Shown one piece after another: positions 34,628 to 49,593 of a stretch of 64,000 nucleotides of DNA. Every line of letters begins with the position of its first letter. The stretch's first letter is position 1. Location of the stretch: positions 248,001 to 312,000 of the forward strand of contig KV748192.1 of NCBI GenBank assembly GCA_001692895.1. Direction: 5' to 3'. The position numbers and the translations under genes are program-made. This stretch comes from Cenococcum geophilum 1.58 (taxonomy: Eukaryota > Ascomycota > Dothideomycetes > Gloniales > Gloniaceae). The notes under the pieces were generated by a model. The model worked only from the letters and a program-made list of their open reading frames with translations, was not told the origin of the DNA and ran no database searches.

Positions 34628-37600
34628 ATTATAGATCTATTCTTTTTATATTACTGCGATTTTTAGATAATTATATCTAATTAATCTAATTATATCTAAT
34701 TAATCTAATTATATCTTTTCGCAATAAAGCCCCTAATGGCTTTTTATTATTCTATAGTTTAGTCTTTCTACTTAGAGTATCTGCTTATATATTCTCTATA
34801 CCCTTAGTATACTAAATCTTAAAATAGTATTCCGTAAGTATCTCCGCCTATCTAACCTATCTATAATTAAGTTCTTTTGTTATTAGGAACCCCGTTAGGT
34901 TCTTATAATNNGTCTTAANTATAAATAGTTTCTNTATACCTTATAAGAATANTCTCTATTNCNTTANTNCTATAACTATACCTAATAACTCCTTATTATA
35001 GATGTTATAGTTTAGTTCTAGTAGTGTTATCTTCCGACTATAGTATGCTACTAGGTGCTATCTATCTTTATATTTTTATAGAAAGCACGCTCCTAGTATA
35101 TAGTTTAATACATCCGTTTTAACTACTATCTTTAACTGTAGTTAATAGATTTTAAGAACTAGCTCCTAAGTAAATAACTATTTAATTCTCTTAAACAGTT
35201 CCTTTTATTCCTCTCCCCATGCCTATAGTTCTTCCTTCTTTATTAATCTTATAAGTGGCTTAATATCTTTTAACTATTAAGCTATAAACCTTTTATAGTA
35301 GTTATAGAACCCTAGAAATAACCTTAACTATATTATATTTTCTAGTTCTTGCTAATTTACTATAGCCTTAATCTTCTTTAGATCTATACTAAGTTGGCCT
35401 AGTTTAATAATAAATCCGACAAAATCCGTCTTCTTAGTAAAAAACTTATATTTCTTAATTACTACTAGCATTTACTTTTCCTATAGTCTCTTTAAGACCT
35501 ATTTAATATATTCTCCATATTCTTTCTTACTTATTAAGTAGATAATAATATTATTAAGATATACTATAATAAATTCATCTAAGTGTTCTCTTAATATATT
35601 GTTAATACGCTTCTAAAACATTACTAGTGCGTTTATAAGCCCGAATTATATAACTAGTAGTTTATATAGTTTTTCCTTTAACCTAAAGGCTGCCTTTTAT
35701 TTATTGCCTTCCTTAATCCTAATCTAATAGTACGCCTATCTTAGATCTATCTTTATAAAGATTTACGCATTACCGATCCTATCTTAGATTTTACTAATTA
35801 AGGGTAAAGGATACCTATCCTTTTTAGTAATGCTGTTTAACTGTCTATAGTTAATATATAGTCTAAGTTTTTTTATTCTTCTTTAGTACAAATAGTACTA
35901 GATATCCTACTAATAACTGCAATAGTCTAATATATCCCTTTTAAAGATTTTCCCGGATAAACTCCTTAAGTGCCTATAACTCTTTTTCTGTTAACTTATA
36001 GGTTAGATAGAACCTTAAACTTATTTCTGGTTCTAGCTCTATCTTATAGTCCTATACTATATAATCTAATAGCTTTTTACTTTCTAGTAACTATAGTTTC
36101 TTGCTATACTTATAGTATCTCTTTAGTATATAACTTAAGCCTTACTTAGTCTCTTTATATATCGCTCCAACTTAGTACTATACTAACTTAGTTTATTATC
36201 GCATCTTATATTATTATATATCTCTAATATTAACTTAACCTATAACTTAATTAATCTTTAGATTATATTCCTGTAACTAAGGCATTCCTAATACTGCCTT
36301 ATTATTCCCTAATAGTAATATATTAAAAGACATCTTAACTTATCTCCCTTTAATAGTTATCTAAATTAGTCCTGTTTTAAGATTAATAATGCCTTCTTTA
36401 TAGGCTATTAGATCTCCTAAAATTGTTACTAATAGATAAGGGTGCTCCTTTTACCTATATAGTAGTCCTATCCTTTTAACTGCTACTAGTAAGATATAGT
36501 TTCTCGTTGCTCTACTATCTACTAATGCTTTAAACTGCTAATCTTACCATTTAATTCTTAGATTTAGGTATTATTTTTTAAATTTCTTTAAGAGTTTAAG
36601 GCTCTACTACTGGCTCCCTCTAGTCCTATAGGCCTCTACTTTTCCCAACTATTAGCTGCTTAATCCTATTATANTTAGCTTANTCTTTAGCNAATNNCTA
36701 GTTNNNTTTTTATCTTTAATATNCTATAGANAGGTNTTNTCTAGATATTNCTACTATTNTNNTNTATTTAAGCATTCTTCCGTAAGGAATCTTCCTAGTT
36801 AAAGTATTAAATCTCCTTCCTTTTAGACTTTTGCTGGATGCTAGCTGTATATATATTTAGCATTTCTATACTATTATTTATCTATTATCTAGTATATCCT
36901 TATAGGGTATTTCTAGTTCTTTTCCTTTGGATTTTTGTGCATCTTGTATATATTGTCTATATATGCAATCCATGATAGCGTGTAGTATGCTAGGTGCTTT
37001 AGGTTAACTCTTAACTTATCTTTATCTTTAAGTTTAAACCTTTATCGCACTAATCTAAACATTATAACTTTATTTATAGGTACTAAGATGCGTCTCTTAC
37101 TTCTCTAGTCCTCTAACCGTTCCTCTAGATTCTTTAATATTATAATTAAGGCTCCCTTAATATAATTTATCGCTTTTTCTGTAATTGGGTAGTCTTAGAT
37201 AACTTTTTCGTTTAACTATATATAGAAATCTTCCTACTTATTATTGTGTCGTTATCTATACCACTTCTAGTATAGCTGCTGGAGTATATACGGCTTGTCC
37301 GTAAGAAAGTATCTTCTTATTACTGCGTTATAATAGCCCTTTATGTGTCGTTCTTTAAACCTAGTAGAAATCCCTAGATTCTCTTTATTTTCCAGTTTAG
37401 TAAGTTACTTAGCTCTTAGTATGCCTTTTTTTAGCCTATTAGTGATTCTTTATACTAGTGCTCTGTCCTTTATATGTCCTAATATGCTAGATCTCTTATC
37501 TAGTTTCTTTTCTTGCTATGAGGTAATTCTTGCTCTGAATTCCTCTATGGTTTCTTTCCTTTTGCGTCTTATAAGTGGATCCTTAAAGTCTTCTTACTTT

Positions 37601-39665
37601 TTAATCTTAGTATTAAGCTCTTAATCTTTAGTCTAAATATCTTATTTAACTGGTAAGTCTTCTAGGTCTATATATCTGTCTCCTAATCTAACTGCTGTTT
37701 ATATTGTAGATTTTCTAACTTATAGCGAAGCCGCTTGCTTCTTGTTTATAGGCGTCCTTATTTATACTCCGAACTCTTAACCCTTTAGATTCTTTAATCC
37801 TAAGCTTACTTCTAACTTAAGTTTAGCTCTAGCCTTAGTCTAATTAGGCTTTATTAGTGTTCTTATCTTATCTTAAGAGTCTTAAATCTTACTTATCTTA
37901 TCTTGGAAATCTTATACCGTTAGGAATACTTATCCCGAGCTTATTTATATATTCTTAAACTAAGCTACTACTCTGCTCTATTGGTTATTATCCGTTATAG
38001 GTCCTTAAGTATACCTTATCTTATCTTAAGAATCTTGGTCGTCTTTTATCTTGTCTTAAGAATCTTAAGCCTTTGGCCTTTTGCCTTTATTAAGTGGTAA
38101 GCTAGCACTAGCAGTCGTCTGCTTGCTTAATTGTCTCTAGATATTACTCCTTCCGTCTTATAAAGCGATGGATGCCGTATCTAATGGTGTTATAATACCC
38201 GTTACTAAACCTTGCCCTATGGCGGTCTTAGTCTCTACTTCTATTGCGTTATTAAGGTTTAGATACCCCTAGTTAGTTCCTTTACTATCCTTATCGCTAT
38301 TAATTAATAAGTACTCTAACTCCATTGTTATTATTACTAATTATTATCTATACGTTGCTATAATATCTTAATCCAGCTTATAGAGTTAATCTTATTTTTT
38401 ATCTAACTCTTTAGTTTCTTTAAGTCCTCTTAACTCTAGCTCTTATAGCTAATAGCTTACACCATACTTAGCGTCTTTATAATTTTAGTATATGTTATTA
38501 TAATAAAACGTAAAACTTTTAATTAAATATTCTTTTGTTCCTTACAGTATACTATTAATCTAATTCCCTTTACTACGTAATAACTTTAACCACTTCTATA
38601 GTCTCTAGCAAAATAACCCTTTTTTCTATAATTTATATAAGCTCCGTCTTTAAACTATTATTTTTACTATAGAGTCTGCTTAAACGTCTTCTGCTGTTAA
38701 GATCCTTAGTTTAGCCTATGCTCCTTAGTCCTATAATTACTTAATCCTTAACTTCTAGGTTTCTATAGTTACTTTCCCTATCTCTTATAGGTTTCTTTAG
38801 TACTGCTTAGGTCTATTAGCTCTACGCCATACTATAGTTTCTAATTTAGCTTTAGTTATTATATACTCTATATCTTATATAACTATAGAACTCTATCTTA
38901 GCCTCTCTTAGCCTATTCCCTTTAGAAGATCCTATTGTTAATCTTAATCGCTTAATCTACTAATTCCCTTAGGGTGTCCGTATTTTTTATTAGAATAATT
39001 ACGTCCTAGACTTTAGCCTTAAGTCCCTGTTTATACTATGCTATAAGCGCCTTATTATTCCATTTAACCTATATAGTAAGTATTTAAAACTATGTTATAT
39101 ACTTAATTGCTAAAGTTCGCTGTATTAGGTCCTAAAGCTTTCTTTTTACTATAGTTATTGCTTCTAGGTCCCTAAATATCTATATTAATTGTTCCGCGAA
39201 TCCTGCCTAGCTAAAAATATATATTGTACCTCTTAATTAGTAGTAGTTATTCCGTTAGTCTGTATTTCCGTTAAGTAGGGTTTAAATTACTTAAGTGCCC
39301 GACCTAATAGGAATAGTCCTACGTAGGCTATCTGATCTATTATTATAGCTAACTTAGCCCCTTTTTATATAACTTTAAAATGCATTTGCATTAGGAATCC
39401 TTTAAGCTTTAATCTCTCCCCTAAGAATTGTTTAATTAAAGGTAGCTTAACCTTTGCTGCTCTAATCCCATTAAGTCTTTCCTTAAGTATTTAGTTGTTC
39501 TTATTTAACCTATTAATAATTTCCTATAACTGCCCAACCGTAACTAGCTGTGAGTTAGTATCTCCACTTATCCTTAAAGTGGTTACTACTATTAACGGCG
39601 TTATAGTGGCTGCTTTTAGTGGCATATTATTTAACTTATTAAAACTATAACTGTGGTAGTAATTA

Positions 39666-40084
39666 TATAACGGAGCCTTATAGTAAGAACTACGGTAAAC
39701 TCGTTAATGGGCTAGGTATATAGGTATTAAAGAAGTTAATAACGTAATAATAACTAGTGGAGTGGTCGCCTAATAGATTAACTCTAATTGTATTCTGAGA
39801 ATTACTATAAGGAAGAAACTATCTAGGTAGAGACTAAGGGTCCTTAAATACACAACCGTACTCCTATAAAATCCTTCTTATACGTAATATACGTGTTATA
39901 CGTAAGGTACGTAAGTTCCTTTTATTCCTCGCGTTTAATACGTAGCACATTATATAACCTTGGCTACTATTCCTTGTCATATAGTTCTATAGGTTCTATC
40001 CTAGACCGTGCTTGTATTAACTAACTAGCTTCTTTCGACTCTTCTTTAAGTAGTTATAACATTGTACTTAAAGCGTTTGTAATA
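39666..40084 (-). repeat. Right (5') LTR of element C
   Basis: 419 bp, followed by the ATATG duplication and then RNase H sequence of element B. Confidence 0.85.
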
Positions 40085-43000
40085 ATATGCTACTAGGTGC
40101 TATCTATTTTAATATTTTTATATAAAGCACGCCCCTAGTATATAGTCTAATGTATCTATTTTTATAACCGTTTCTAGTCCTAGTTAATAGATTTTAAAAA
40201 CTAGCTCCTAGGTGAATAATTCTTTAACCTTCTTAAATAGCTCTTATTGTTCCTTTCCCCATATTTATAGTTCTTCTTTCTTTATTAATCGCGTAAATGG
40301 TTTAATATCCTTTAACCATTACGCTATAAACCTTCTATAGTAATTGTAAAACCCTAAAAACAATCTTAATTGCGTAACGTTCTCCAGTTCTTGCCAATTT
40401 ATTATAGCCTTAATCTTCTTTAAATCTATACTAAGTTGGCCTAGTTTAATAATAAATCTAACAAAATCGGTCTTCCTGGTAAAGAACTTATATTTCTTAA
40501 TTACTACTAGCATCTATTCTTCTTATAGTCTCTTTAAGACCTATTTAACGTGTTCCCCGTATTCTTCCTTAGTTATTAAGTAAATAATAATGTTATTAAG
40601 GTATACTATAACAAATTTATCTAAGTATTCTCCTAATATATTATTAATACGCTTTTAGAATATTGCTAGTGCGTTTATAAGCCCAAATTGTATAACTAAT
40701 AGTTTATATAGTTCTTCCTTTGACCTAAAGGCTGCCTTCTATTTATCGCCTTCCTTAATCCTAATTTAATAGTACGCCTATCTTAGATCTATCTTTATAA
40801 AGATTTGCGCATTGCCTATCCTGTCTTAGATTTCGCTAATTAAGGGTAAAGAATACCTATCCTTCTAAGTGATGCTATTTAACTATCTATAGTTAATATA
40901 TAGCCTTAGTTTGCTATTCTTTTTTAGTATAAATAGTACTAGATAACTTACTAATAACTGCGATGGTCTAATATATCCCTTTTATAGGTTTTCTTAAATA
41001 AACTCTTTTAATGCTCTACCTTTTTCTTCGGTAAGCTTATAGATTGGAAAGAACCTTAGACTTATTTCTGGTTCCAATTCTATTTTATAGTCCCATGCTG
41101 TATATTCTAATAGCTTTTTACTTTCTAGTAATTATAGTTTCTTACTATACTTATAGTATTTCTTTAGTATATAACTTAAGCCTTACTTAGTTTTTTTATA
41201 TATCGCTCCGACCTAGTACTATACTAACTTAGCTTATTATCGCATTTTGTGGCGTTAAGTATCCCTAATATTAACCTAACTAGTAATCCAATTAATCCTT
41301 AGATTGTATTCCTGTAACTAAGGTATCCTTAATACTGCCTTATCCCTTCCTAATGGTAAGATATTAAAAGATATCTTAATTTGTTTTCCCTTAATGGTTA
41401 TCTAAATAGGTCCTATTTTAAGGTTAATAATACCTCCTCTATAGGCTATTAGATCTCCTAAAATTGTCACTAATAGGTAAGAACGTTCCTTTTATTTATA
41501 TGGTAACCCTATTTTTTTTAACTACTACTAGTAAGATATAGTTCCTTATTACTCCACTATCTATTAATGCCTTAAACTATTAATCTTACCATTTAACTTA
41601 TAAATTTAGGTATTATCCTTAAATTCCTTTAAGGGTCTAAGGCTCTACTATTGGCTCCCTTTGGTCCTATAGGCCTCTACTTTTCCCAACTATTAACTGC
41701 TTAATCCTATCGCGTTTAGCTTATACCTAGTTTATTTCTTATCTTTAATATACTATAGACACGTATTTTCTAGGCATTCCTACTACTATTATCCGTCTAA
41801 GCATTCTTCCATAAAAAATCTTCCTAGTTAAAGTGTTAAGTTTCTTTCCTCTTAAACCTCTACTGGATGCTATCTATATATATATTTAGCATTCCTGTAC
41901 TATTATTTATCTATTATCTAGTATATCCTTATAGGGTATTTCCAATTCTTTTCCTTTAGATTTTTATATATTTTATATATATTATCTATATATACAATCT
42001 ATAATAGCGTATAGTGTACTAGGTGCTTTAGATTAACTCTTAACTTATCTTTATCCTTAAGTTTAAACCTTTATTATACTAATCTAAACGTTATAACTTT
42101 ATTTATAGGTACTAAGATGCGTCTTTTGCTTCTCCAGTCCTCTAATTATTCCTTTAGATCCTTTAACGTTATAATTAAGGCTCCTTTAATATAAGTTATA
42201 GCCTTTTCTATAATTAGGTGGTCTTAGATAACTTTTTCATCTAACTATATATAAAAATCTTCCTACTTATTATTATATTGCTGTCTATACCACTTTTAGT
42301 ACAGCTGTTAAAGTATATATAGCTTATCCGTAAGGAAGTATCTTCTTATTACTATATTGTAACAGCCCTTTATATGTCGTTCTTTAAACCTAGTAGGGAT
42401 TCCTAAATCCTCTTCGTCTTCTAGTTCGGTAAGCCACTTAGCTTTTAGTATACCTATTCTTAGCCTATTAGTGATTCTTTATACTAGTACTCTGTCCTTT
42501 ATACGTCCTAATACGCTAAATCTCTTATTTAGTTTCTATTCTTACTATATAATAATTCTTTACCTAAACTCTTCTATGGTTTCTTTTAGTTTGCGTCTTA
42601 TAGATTAATCCTTAAAGTCTTCTTACTTCTTAATCTTAATATCAACTTTTTAATCTTTAGGCCGAACACTGTGTTCCCCTAGTAAGTCTTCTAGGTCTAT
42701 ATACCTGTCTTTTAATCTAATTACTATTTGCGCTATAGATTCTCTAATCTATAAGGAAGCTCCTTACCTCTTACTTATAGGTGTTCTGATTTATACTCTA
42801 AATTCTTAATCCCTTAGATTCTTTAATCCCGAACTTACTTCTAACTTAAGCTTAGCTTCAGCCTTAGTCTAACTAGGCTTGCTTAGTATTCTTATCTTAT
42901 CTTAAGAGTCTTAAATCTCACTCATCTTATCTTAAGAGTCTTATGCCTTTAGGAAACTTCGTCCTAAGCTTATTTATATATTACTAAACTAAGCTATTAC

Positions 43001-44674
43001 TCTACTCTATCGGTTATTATCCGTTATAGGTCCTTAAGCTTACCTTATCTTATCTTAAGAGTCTTAGTCATCTCTTATCTTATTATAAGAATTTTAAGCC
43101 TTTTACCTTTTGCCTTTATTAAGTGCTAAAGTAGTTTACTATCCTACTTCTCTTACGTCTTATAAAGCGATAGACATTATATCTAGTAGGGTTTCGATCC
43201 CTACTAATATTCCCTATTCTATAGTGGAATTATCCTCTACCTTTAGTATAATATCTTTAATAGCTACGTGTTTCTAGTAGACCGCCTTTATTACCTTATT
43301 ATTATAAAATACTTCGCCTTTATTAAATTTATTGTCCTTAATGTCTAATCTACAAGCTGGTTTATTAGTTCCTTAATATTTTAATAAACTTAGCTTTTAT
43401 AGCTAATAGCTTACGCTATACTTAGCGTCTTTATAAATTTAGTATACGTTATTATAATAAAACGTAAAACTTCTAATTAAACATTCTTTTGTTCCTTATA
43501 GCACACTATTATTTCTTTATATATTTGTATTATATACTGCTAGTCTAGTTCCCTTTACTATATAATAACTCTAACCACTTCTATAGTCTCTAGCGAAATA
43601 ACCCTATTTTTCATAATTTATATAAGCTCCCTCTTTAAACCATTACTTTTATTATGGAGTTCGCTTAAACATCTTCTGCTACTAAGATCCTTAATTTAGC
43701 CTATACTTCCTAGTCCTATAATTACTTAATTCTTAACCCCTAGGTTTCTATAGTTTCTTACTTTATCTTTTATAGGTTTTTTTAGTACTACTTAGGTCTA
43801 TTAGCTCTACGCCATACTATATTTTTTAACTTAGCTTAGGTTATTACGTACTCTATATCTTATATAACTATAGAACTCTATCCTAACCTCTTTTAGTTTA
43901 TTCCCTTTAGTAGATTCTATTATTAATTTTTATTACTTAATTTATTAGTTCCCTTAGGGTATTTATATCTTCTATTAGAATAATTACGTCCTAAACTTTA
44001 GCCTTAAGTCCTTACTTATACTATGCTATAAGCGCCTTATTATTCTACTTAACTTATATTACTAGTATTTAAAACTATATCGTATACTTAATTGCTAAAG
44101 TTCGCTATATAATATTTTAGAGTTTTCTTTCCACTATAGTTATTGCCTCTAGGTCTCTAAATATTTGTATAAGTTGTTCTATAAATTTATCCTAGCTTAA
44201 AAACATAAACTATACCTCTTAGTTTATAGTTATTATTCCGTTTACCTATATTTCTATAAAGTAAGGCTTAAACTATTTAAGTGCCCTCCCTATTAAAAAC
44301 AGTCCTATATACACTACTTAATCCGTAGGTATTACTAGCTTTACTCCTTTCTATACTACCTTAAAGTGCATTTATATAAGGAATCCTTTAAGCTTTAATC
44401 TCTCTTCTAAGAATCTTTTAATTAATGGTAACTTAACCTTTACTACGCCTATCCCGTTAATCTTGTTTTTAAGTACTATATTATTTTCTATTAACTAGTT
44501 AACTATTTCCTATAATTATCCTACCGTTATAGGTTGTTGCGAGTTAGTGTCTGCTATACTAGTGTTACCCCCTAACCTTAAAGTAGTTGCCGCCGTTAAT
44601 AGCGTTATAGTAGCTGCTTTTAGTGGTATATTATTTAACTTCCTATATTTAATATTGTAACTAGGTAGTAATTA

Positions 44675-45000
44675 TATAACGGAACCTTATAATAGTAACT
44701 ATAATAGGTTCTATTAATGGGCTAAGTGTATAGGAAATGTAAAGATAGTAGTTAACAATGTAATAATAACTAGTAGAGTGGTTACCTAATAGATTAACTC
44801 TAATTATATTCTAAGAATTACTATAAGGAAGGAACTATCTAGGTAGGGACTAAGGGTCCTTAAATATACAACTATACTCTTATAAAATCCTTCTTATATA
44901 TAATATACGTATTATATATAAGGTACGTAAGTTCCTCTTATTCCTCTCATTTAATACATAGCACGTTATGTGACCTTGGCTACCATTCCTCGTTATATAG
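44675..45000 (-). repeat. Right (5') LTR of element B, first part
   Basis: The first ~326 bp of the LTR. It stops abruptly at GTTATATAG, where the DIRS-like element starts, and the remaining ~102 bp is at 49741-49842. Confidence 0.82.
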
Positions 45001-45103
45001 ACATGTCTATATGGCTAAGCAAGCACTACAGCAGCACCCCTGCATCTCAGTAACACTAACATTATTAACATTTATAAAATTGAGCCTTGCTTGCTTGCTT
45101 TCC
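45001..45103 (+). repeat. DIRS-like repeat A1
   Basis: 103 bp at the 5' end, matching A2 at 49414-49516 in direct orientation (CAGCACCCCTG, TTGCTTGCTTTCC). The match stops sharply after TTTCC. Confidence 0.8.
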
Positions 45104-48100
45104 ATATTAGTTTTATTTAAGAGCCAATGCCTTATTTACTTAATTTCTAATAATTAATTATTGCTGTTAATGACTTAACGACCTATACGCTCATCTAAAC
45201 CTTCGCGAATTGTTTATAAAAACCTTAAAAACTCGACTAACGACGACACACTCGACGAGCTAAACTCCTCAAAGGTTACCTACCAGTCTCCCTTACCTTC
45301 CCCTACACCTTTAGGCGATACGCCGGCGTTACAGTCTCCATCCTCTATAATAGCGCCTCTCTCCACGGCTTAACGCGAGACTTTAGCCGCTAAAAAAGCT
45401 AAAGAATGGCTTTAGTAACTACACAAGGAGGACCTAAGGATTAGAAGAGCTTAGGTAAAGGAAGTTAAGGACTAGGCAACTGACCGGAAAATAAGACTCC
45501 TTTAGGAACAGAAGGACCGTACTAAAATGCTACACGTCTAAAAAGAATAGGAAGATTAGGTAACTAAACTCTATATATTAAGCCTTGCTACGGTAATAGT
45601 AAGATTAGCTACGGTAGTATTATCCTTAACCCTAATTAATAAACTGGGTAAGTTGCTCCTATTTATAGCTAATATCCTAAATATCTTCCTCCCTGGCGTC
45701 CCAAATAAAGAGATACTTAAGGTATTTTAAGGTACTTTCTTACCTAATAACCTCTCTTGCCTCTGGATACACCAGCTTTGGTCTAAGCCTTAGAATAATA
45801 TCCTTATTATTAACAGCGTCCTTTTTATAAGACCGAAAGAAGGGATGATAAAGGACTACCCGTCCGTTAAAGTGTGGGTAGAGGGCTTCCTTAACTATAT
45901 AATAATTTTAATTGTTATATATAAGAATCTTTTAGTAGATCTTATTCCCTAAATGCTTACCTTCTATAATTAAGTTATCTGGCTATCTACCACCTACTAA
46001 ATTGCTCCCTTAATAACTATAGCCTTAGAGTACTACTCTATGGTTATTTAAAAGAACTAGTTAGAGCTAGCTAACTAGAAGATTTCTAGTAACTTCCTAG
46101 ATATCTATTATAATCCCAATACTTATAAATCCGTATCTATCTTAAAACGCGCGTAAGTAAGCACTAATATCTTAAGGACCTATTATAGCTTTAATAAAGG
46201 GAAGTGTGACCTAGGCAAGGATTGCAAGTTCCTATATACCTACAGTAAGTGTAGTAGCTTGTATACTATAAGGAATTATAAGTAGTAATTACTAGAGGAA
46301 AGTGTTAATAAGGAAAAGAAAGAGAAGGAAGAGGATTTTATTAAGCTATACCTATACTTCGCTAAAACTATACTCTACCCTTATAGTACGGGTAGGCTGA
46401 ATACTATACTATTATTTCTAGTCTTTCTACCCTCCTCTCCTCTATAGGACTCTCCCTCCCCCTTAATTATTTAAGCGTGGGGGCGTTATCTATCCCTATA
46501 CCCCGGCAACCTCTAATGCAATATTATTAGTATCTTAAAGTTTAGATACTAGATTGGGGTAGACCTAGAAATTAAGCTTCTCTTCTAAAAGAACTAAGCC
46601 TTAATAGCCGTAAATACGGTCCTAATCTTAGAGAAGATTAGCGCCAATTTAGATATAGGTAGGATTATAATGGCAACGTCTCCTGTTATATCCTTACCGC
46701 TAGGTTTAGTACCTAAAGNGGATNGGGNATAGCGCNGTATTTANAACTTATCCTTACTATNTAGCNNATCTNTTAANAACTTAATCCCTATAGNATTNGC
46801 NANACTATAATATTTAATAGTTAATTAGGTTCTCTAACACGTTATATATATAGGCCATAGTTATATAATTATTAAGAGGGATATTAAGAACGCCTTTTAG
46901 AATATTCTACTTTCTATTAAAGCTTAACGCCTTATAGGGTTCTCCTAAAAGGGTATAGTATATTTTAAACGTTGCCTCTTATTCGGCCTTTAAACTACAC
47001 CCTTTTTATTTAATCTTTTTGCAAAGGGATTCTACTAGATACTTATTTAACATATCCCAAACGCCGCCTTAGAGCACTATCTAGATAACTTTATCTTTAT
47101 ACTCTCTAACGCTTCTATTCTCCCTTAATTGCTTAGTATATATAACTAATTAAGCGACGAATTAGGCATCCTATAAAACGAATTAAAGAATATTAAAGGC
47201 ACTATAGCTGAAGTTCTAGGTTATATTATAGATACTCTAAAGTCTAAGCTATGTCTTTCTCCTTTAAAACAGGCCACTATAATTAAGGAGATTAATAAAG
47301 CGTTAAGTAGTAGATCCCTAACGCTGGTTTAGAGTTAAAAACTGGCTAGTAGACTTACTTAGAGCGCCCAGGTAATTAGGCTTAGGCGTCTATATAACTA
47401 CTCTATCTAGGAGTTTATCTCCACTTTTATAAAGGCAGGTAGTTATCCTTACTAACGGCTAACAGCTAAACTTCGCTAAGACTTGTTATAGTAGAGGGAT
47501 ACTCTTACCCTTTTAAATAGTATCCTCTTCTTTAATAATACGGATTAAAAATAATTCTATCTCTTCTTAGATATATTTAGGATTCTTAGTTATAGGGCCT
47601 TTTTCTTTTTTAATAATTCTTAAGGGATAATATGGCCGCCCTATTCGGTATCTTTACCCTAAGACGATTCTTTAAGCTACTACCCTAATATAGAATACCG
47701 CCTTACCCTAATTAATAAGCGGGAGGTTTAAGCGATTACGACCTTATTCTAGCTCTAGGCAACGCGGTAGAAGTATAGCTTAGTTTATATCTATATGGAT
47801 AATATAGTAGTACTCTTAGGATTCTAGAATATGGTAGTAAAAGGACTAGGTAATTACCCGCTCCATAAGATCCTCTAACTAGCCGCAGCCTATAATATTA
47901 CGCTCTATACGGAGTAGGTTTCCTCTATAGAAAACGGGCTAGCTAATACTCTATCTCGTTTTAATCGCGATAGGGTGTTATTACTATACCCGCATTAGGA
48001 TACTTCTGATTTACTATTACTATATGCTTCTTTATTATATTTAATCTAACGCCGAAATAGGAGATTTAGTCCCTTTTAAAGACCCCCTACCTAATTTCTA

Positions 48101-49264
48101 GATTAAGGTAAAAGCCCCCTTAGAATGCTTCGGCTAACTATTATAGCATAGCCTTTTTAATAGAATAAGAGATTTATACCATCCCGTAATTAAGAGTTAG
48201 GAGGGCTACTGCGACCTTTATAGAGCGGTAAAGTACCTAGCGCCTCTCTACTACCTAGGAGAATGGATTACCTAACAGATCTTTAGTAATACTAGTTTAG
48301 GAATAAGCTATATTAAGCCTACTATAGTTAAAGCCTATATCTCCATAATTTAATCCCACCATATTAACGCTAATTATAACACCTCCGTCTTTAATAATTC
48401 TATTATTAAAAGGATCCTAAACGGTGTAATATCTATAAATCCCTCTACTACGGCTAAAAAATTGCTAATTACTAAAGACATCCTTGCCTAATTAGTTACC
48501 CTAAATGCCTAATCCGTTAAGGATCTTAACTTTAACGCCGCCGTTACTACGGCCTTTATGGGATTCCTTTATCTAGGCAAGATTACCTATACTAAAGCTT
48601 AGAAAGATAGCTACGCCTTTTCTGCTATAAAATATACCAGAAACAATATAACGCTAGTAGAGGACTATATAATATTATGTCTAAAGCGTAGTAAAACAGA
48701 CGTTAATTATTAAGGAGTTTTAATTATAATTGCCGCTTTAGGGCAATCTAAATGCGCAGTTTAAGCTATAAAACACCTATTTAAAAATAACCCCTAACCC
48801 GGAAACGCCCCTCTCTTTTACTTTAAGAGATCGGCCTTTATAAGCTACGCGGTTAGGAATAAGCTAAAGTATAGAGTTGCCGCTCTTGGCCTTTACTCTA
48901 AGCTCTATAACGGACACTTATTTTAAAAAGGTGCTACTTAATACGCTTAAGATAACGGTTTTATAGACGGCCAAATATAGCAACTAGGCTGGTGGTCCTC
49001 ATAAGCGTTCTAGCTTTACTATTTATTATCCCTAAAAAACCTATTCCGGTTAAGTGTAAACTTTTAACATAGAATGCTAATACCGTTCTTATTATTACTC
49101 GCCCTAAATACAATAGGCGAAGGTATTTAGGTATAACGGCGTGTAGGAGTACCTATTTTAGCACTCTAATATATTAACTTAAATCTCTCCTTTCCCCCCC
49201 TTTTTTATTTTTTATTTTTTCTTCCCCCTACTCTACCTTGTATGGTATAGGCGCTACGCTTCTA

Positions 49265-49413
49265 GGTCTATAGGTATTACGTTTAGTTAAGGCAGGGTAA
49301 TCCCCTATAAATAGCCTTACGAATATACCCATTCTTAATTAATGCCTTTAAGCCCGTACCCACTAATTAGATTAATTAATCCTCTTCTCTATAAGTGTAT
49401 AAATAATAGATAG
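49265..49413 (+). repeat. DIRS-like repeat B1
   Basis: About 149 bp, matching B2 (49594-49740) in direct orientation from GGTCTATAGG to AATAATAGAT. It directly abuts A2. Confidence 0.8.
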
Positions 49414-49516
49414 ATATATCTATGTAGCTAAGCGAGCACTATAGCAGCACCCCTGTATCTTAGTAACATTAATATTATCAACATTTACAAAATTGAGCCT
49501 TACTTGCTTGCTTTCC
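49414..49516 (+). repeat. DIRS-like repeat A2
   Basis: The internal copy of A1, joined directly after B1. B1-A2 is the junction expected of a circular intermediate in this group. Confidence 0.8.
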
Positions 49517-49593
49517 CTCCCACCCATACCTTTTTCTTTAGTTATATATTTTGGGCTTTATAAATAGATACTGCAGCGATATGCTTGCGCACG

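Larger units (their letters stand above)
31845..40084 (-). mobile_element. LTR retrotransposon C, nested in B, same family
   Basis: 8240 bp including a 262-bp solo LTR of another family. LTRs of 419 bp at 31845-32263 and 39666-40084; target duplication ATATG at 31840-31844 and 40085-40089. The internal order on the - strand matches A and B: gag at the right (~37300-39650), protease ~36400, RT/RNase H ~34750-36000, integrase ~32900-34200, tail ~32300. It lies in the RNase H region of B. Fossil; many RIP-type breaks. Confidence 0.84.
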
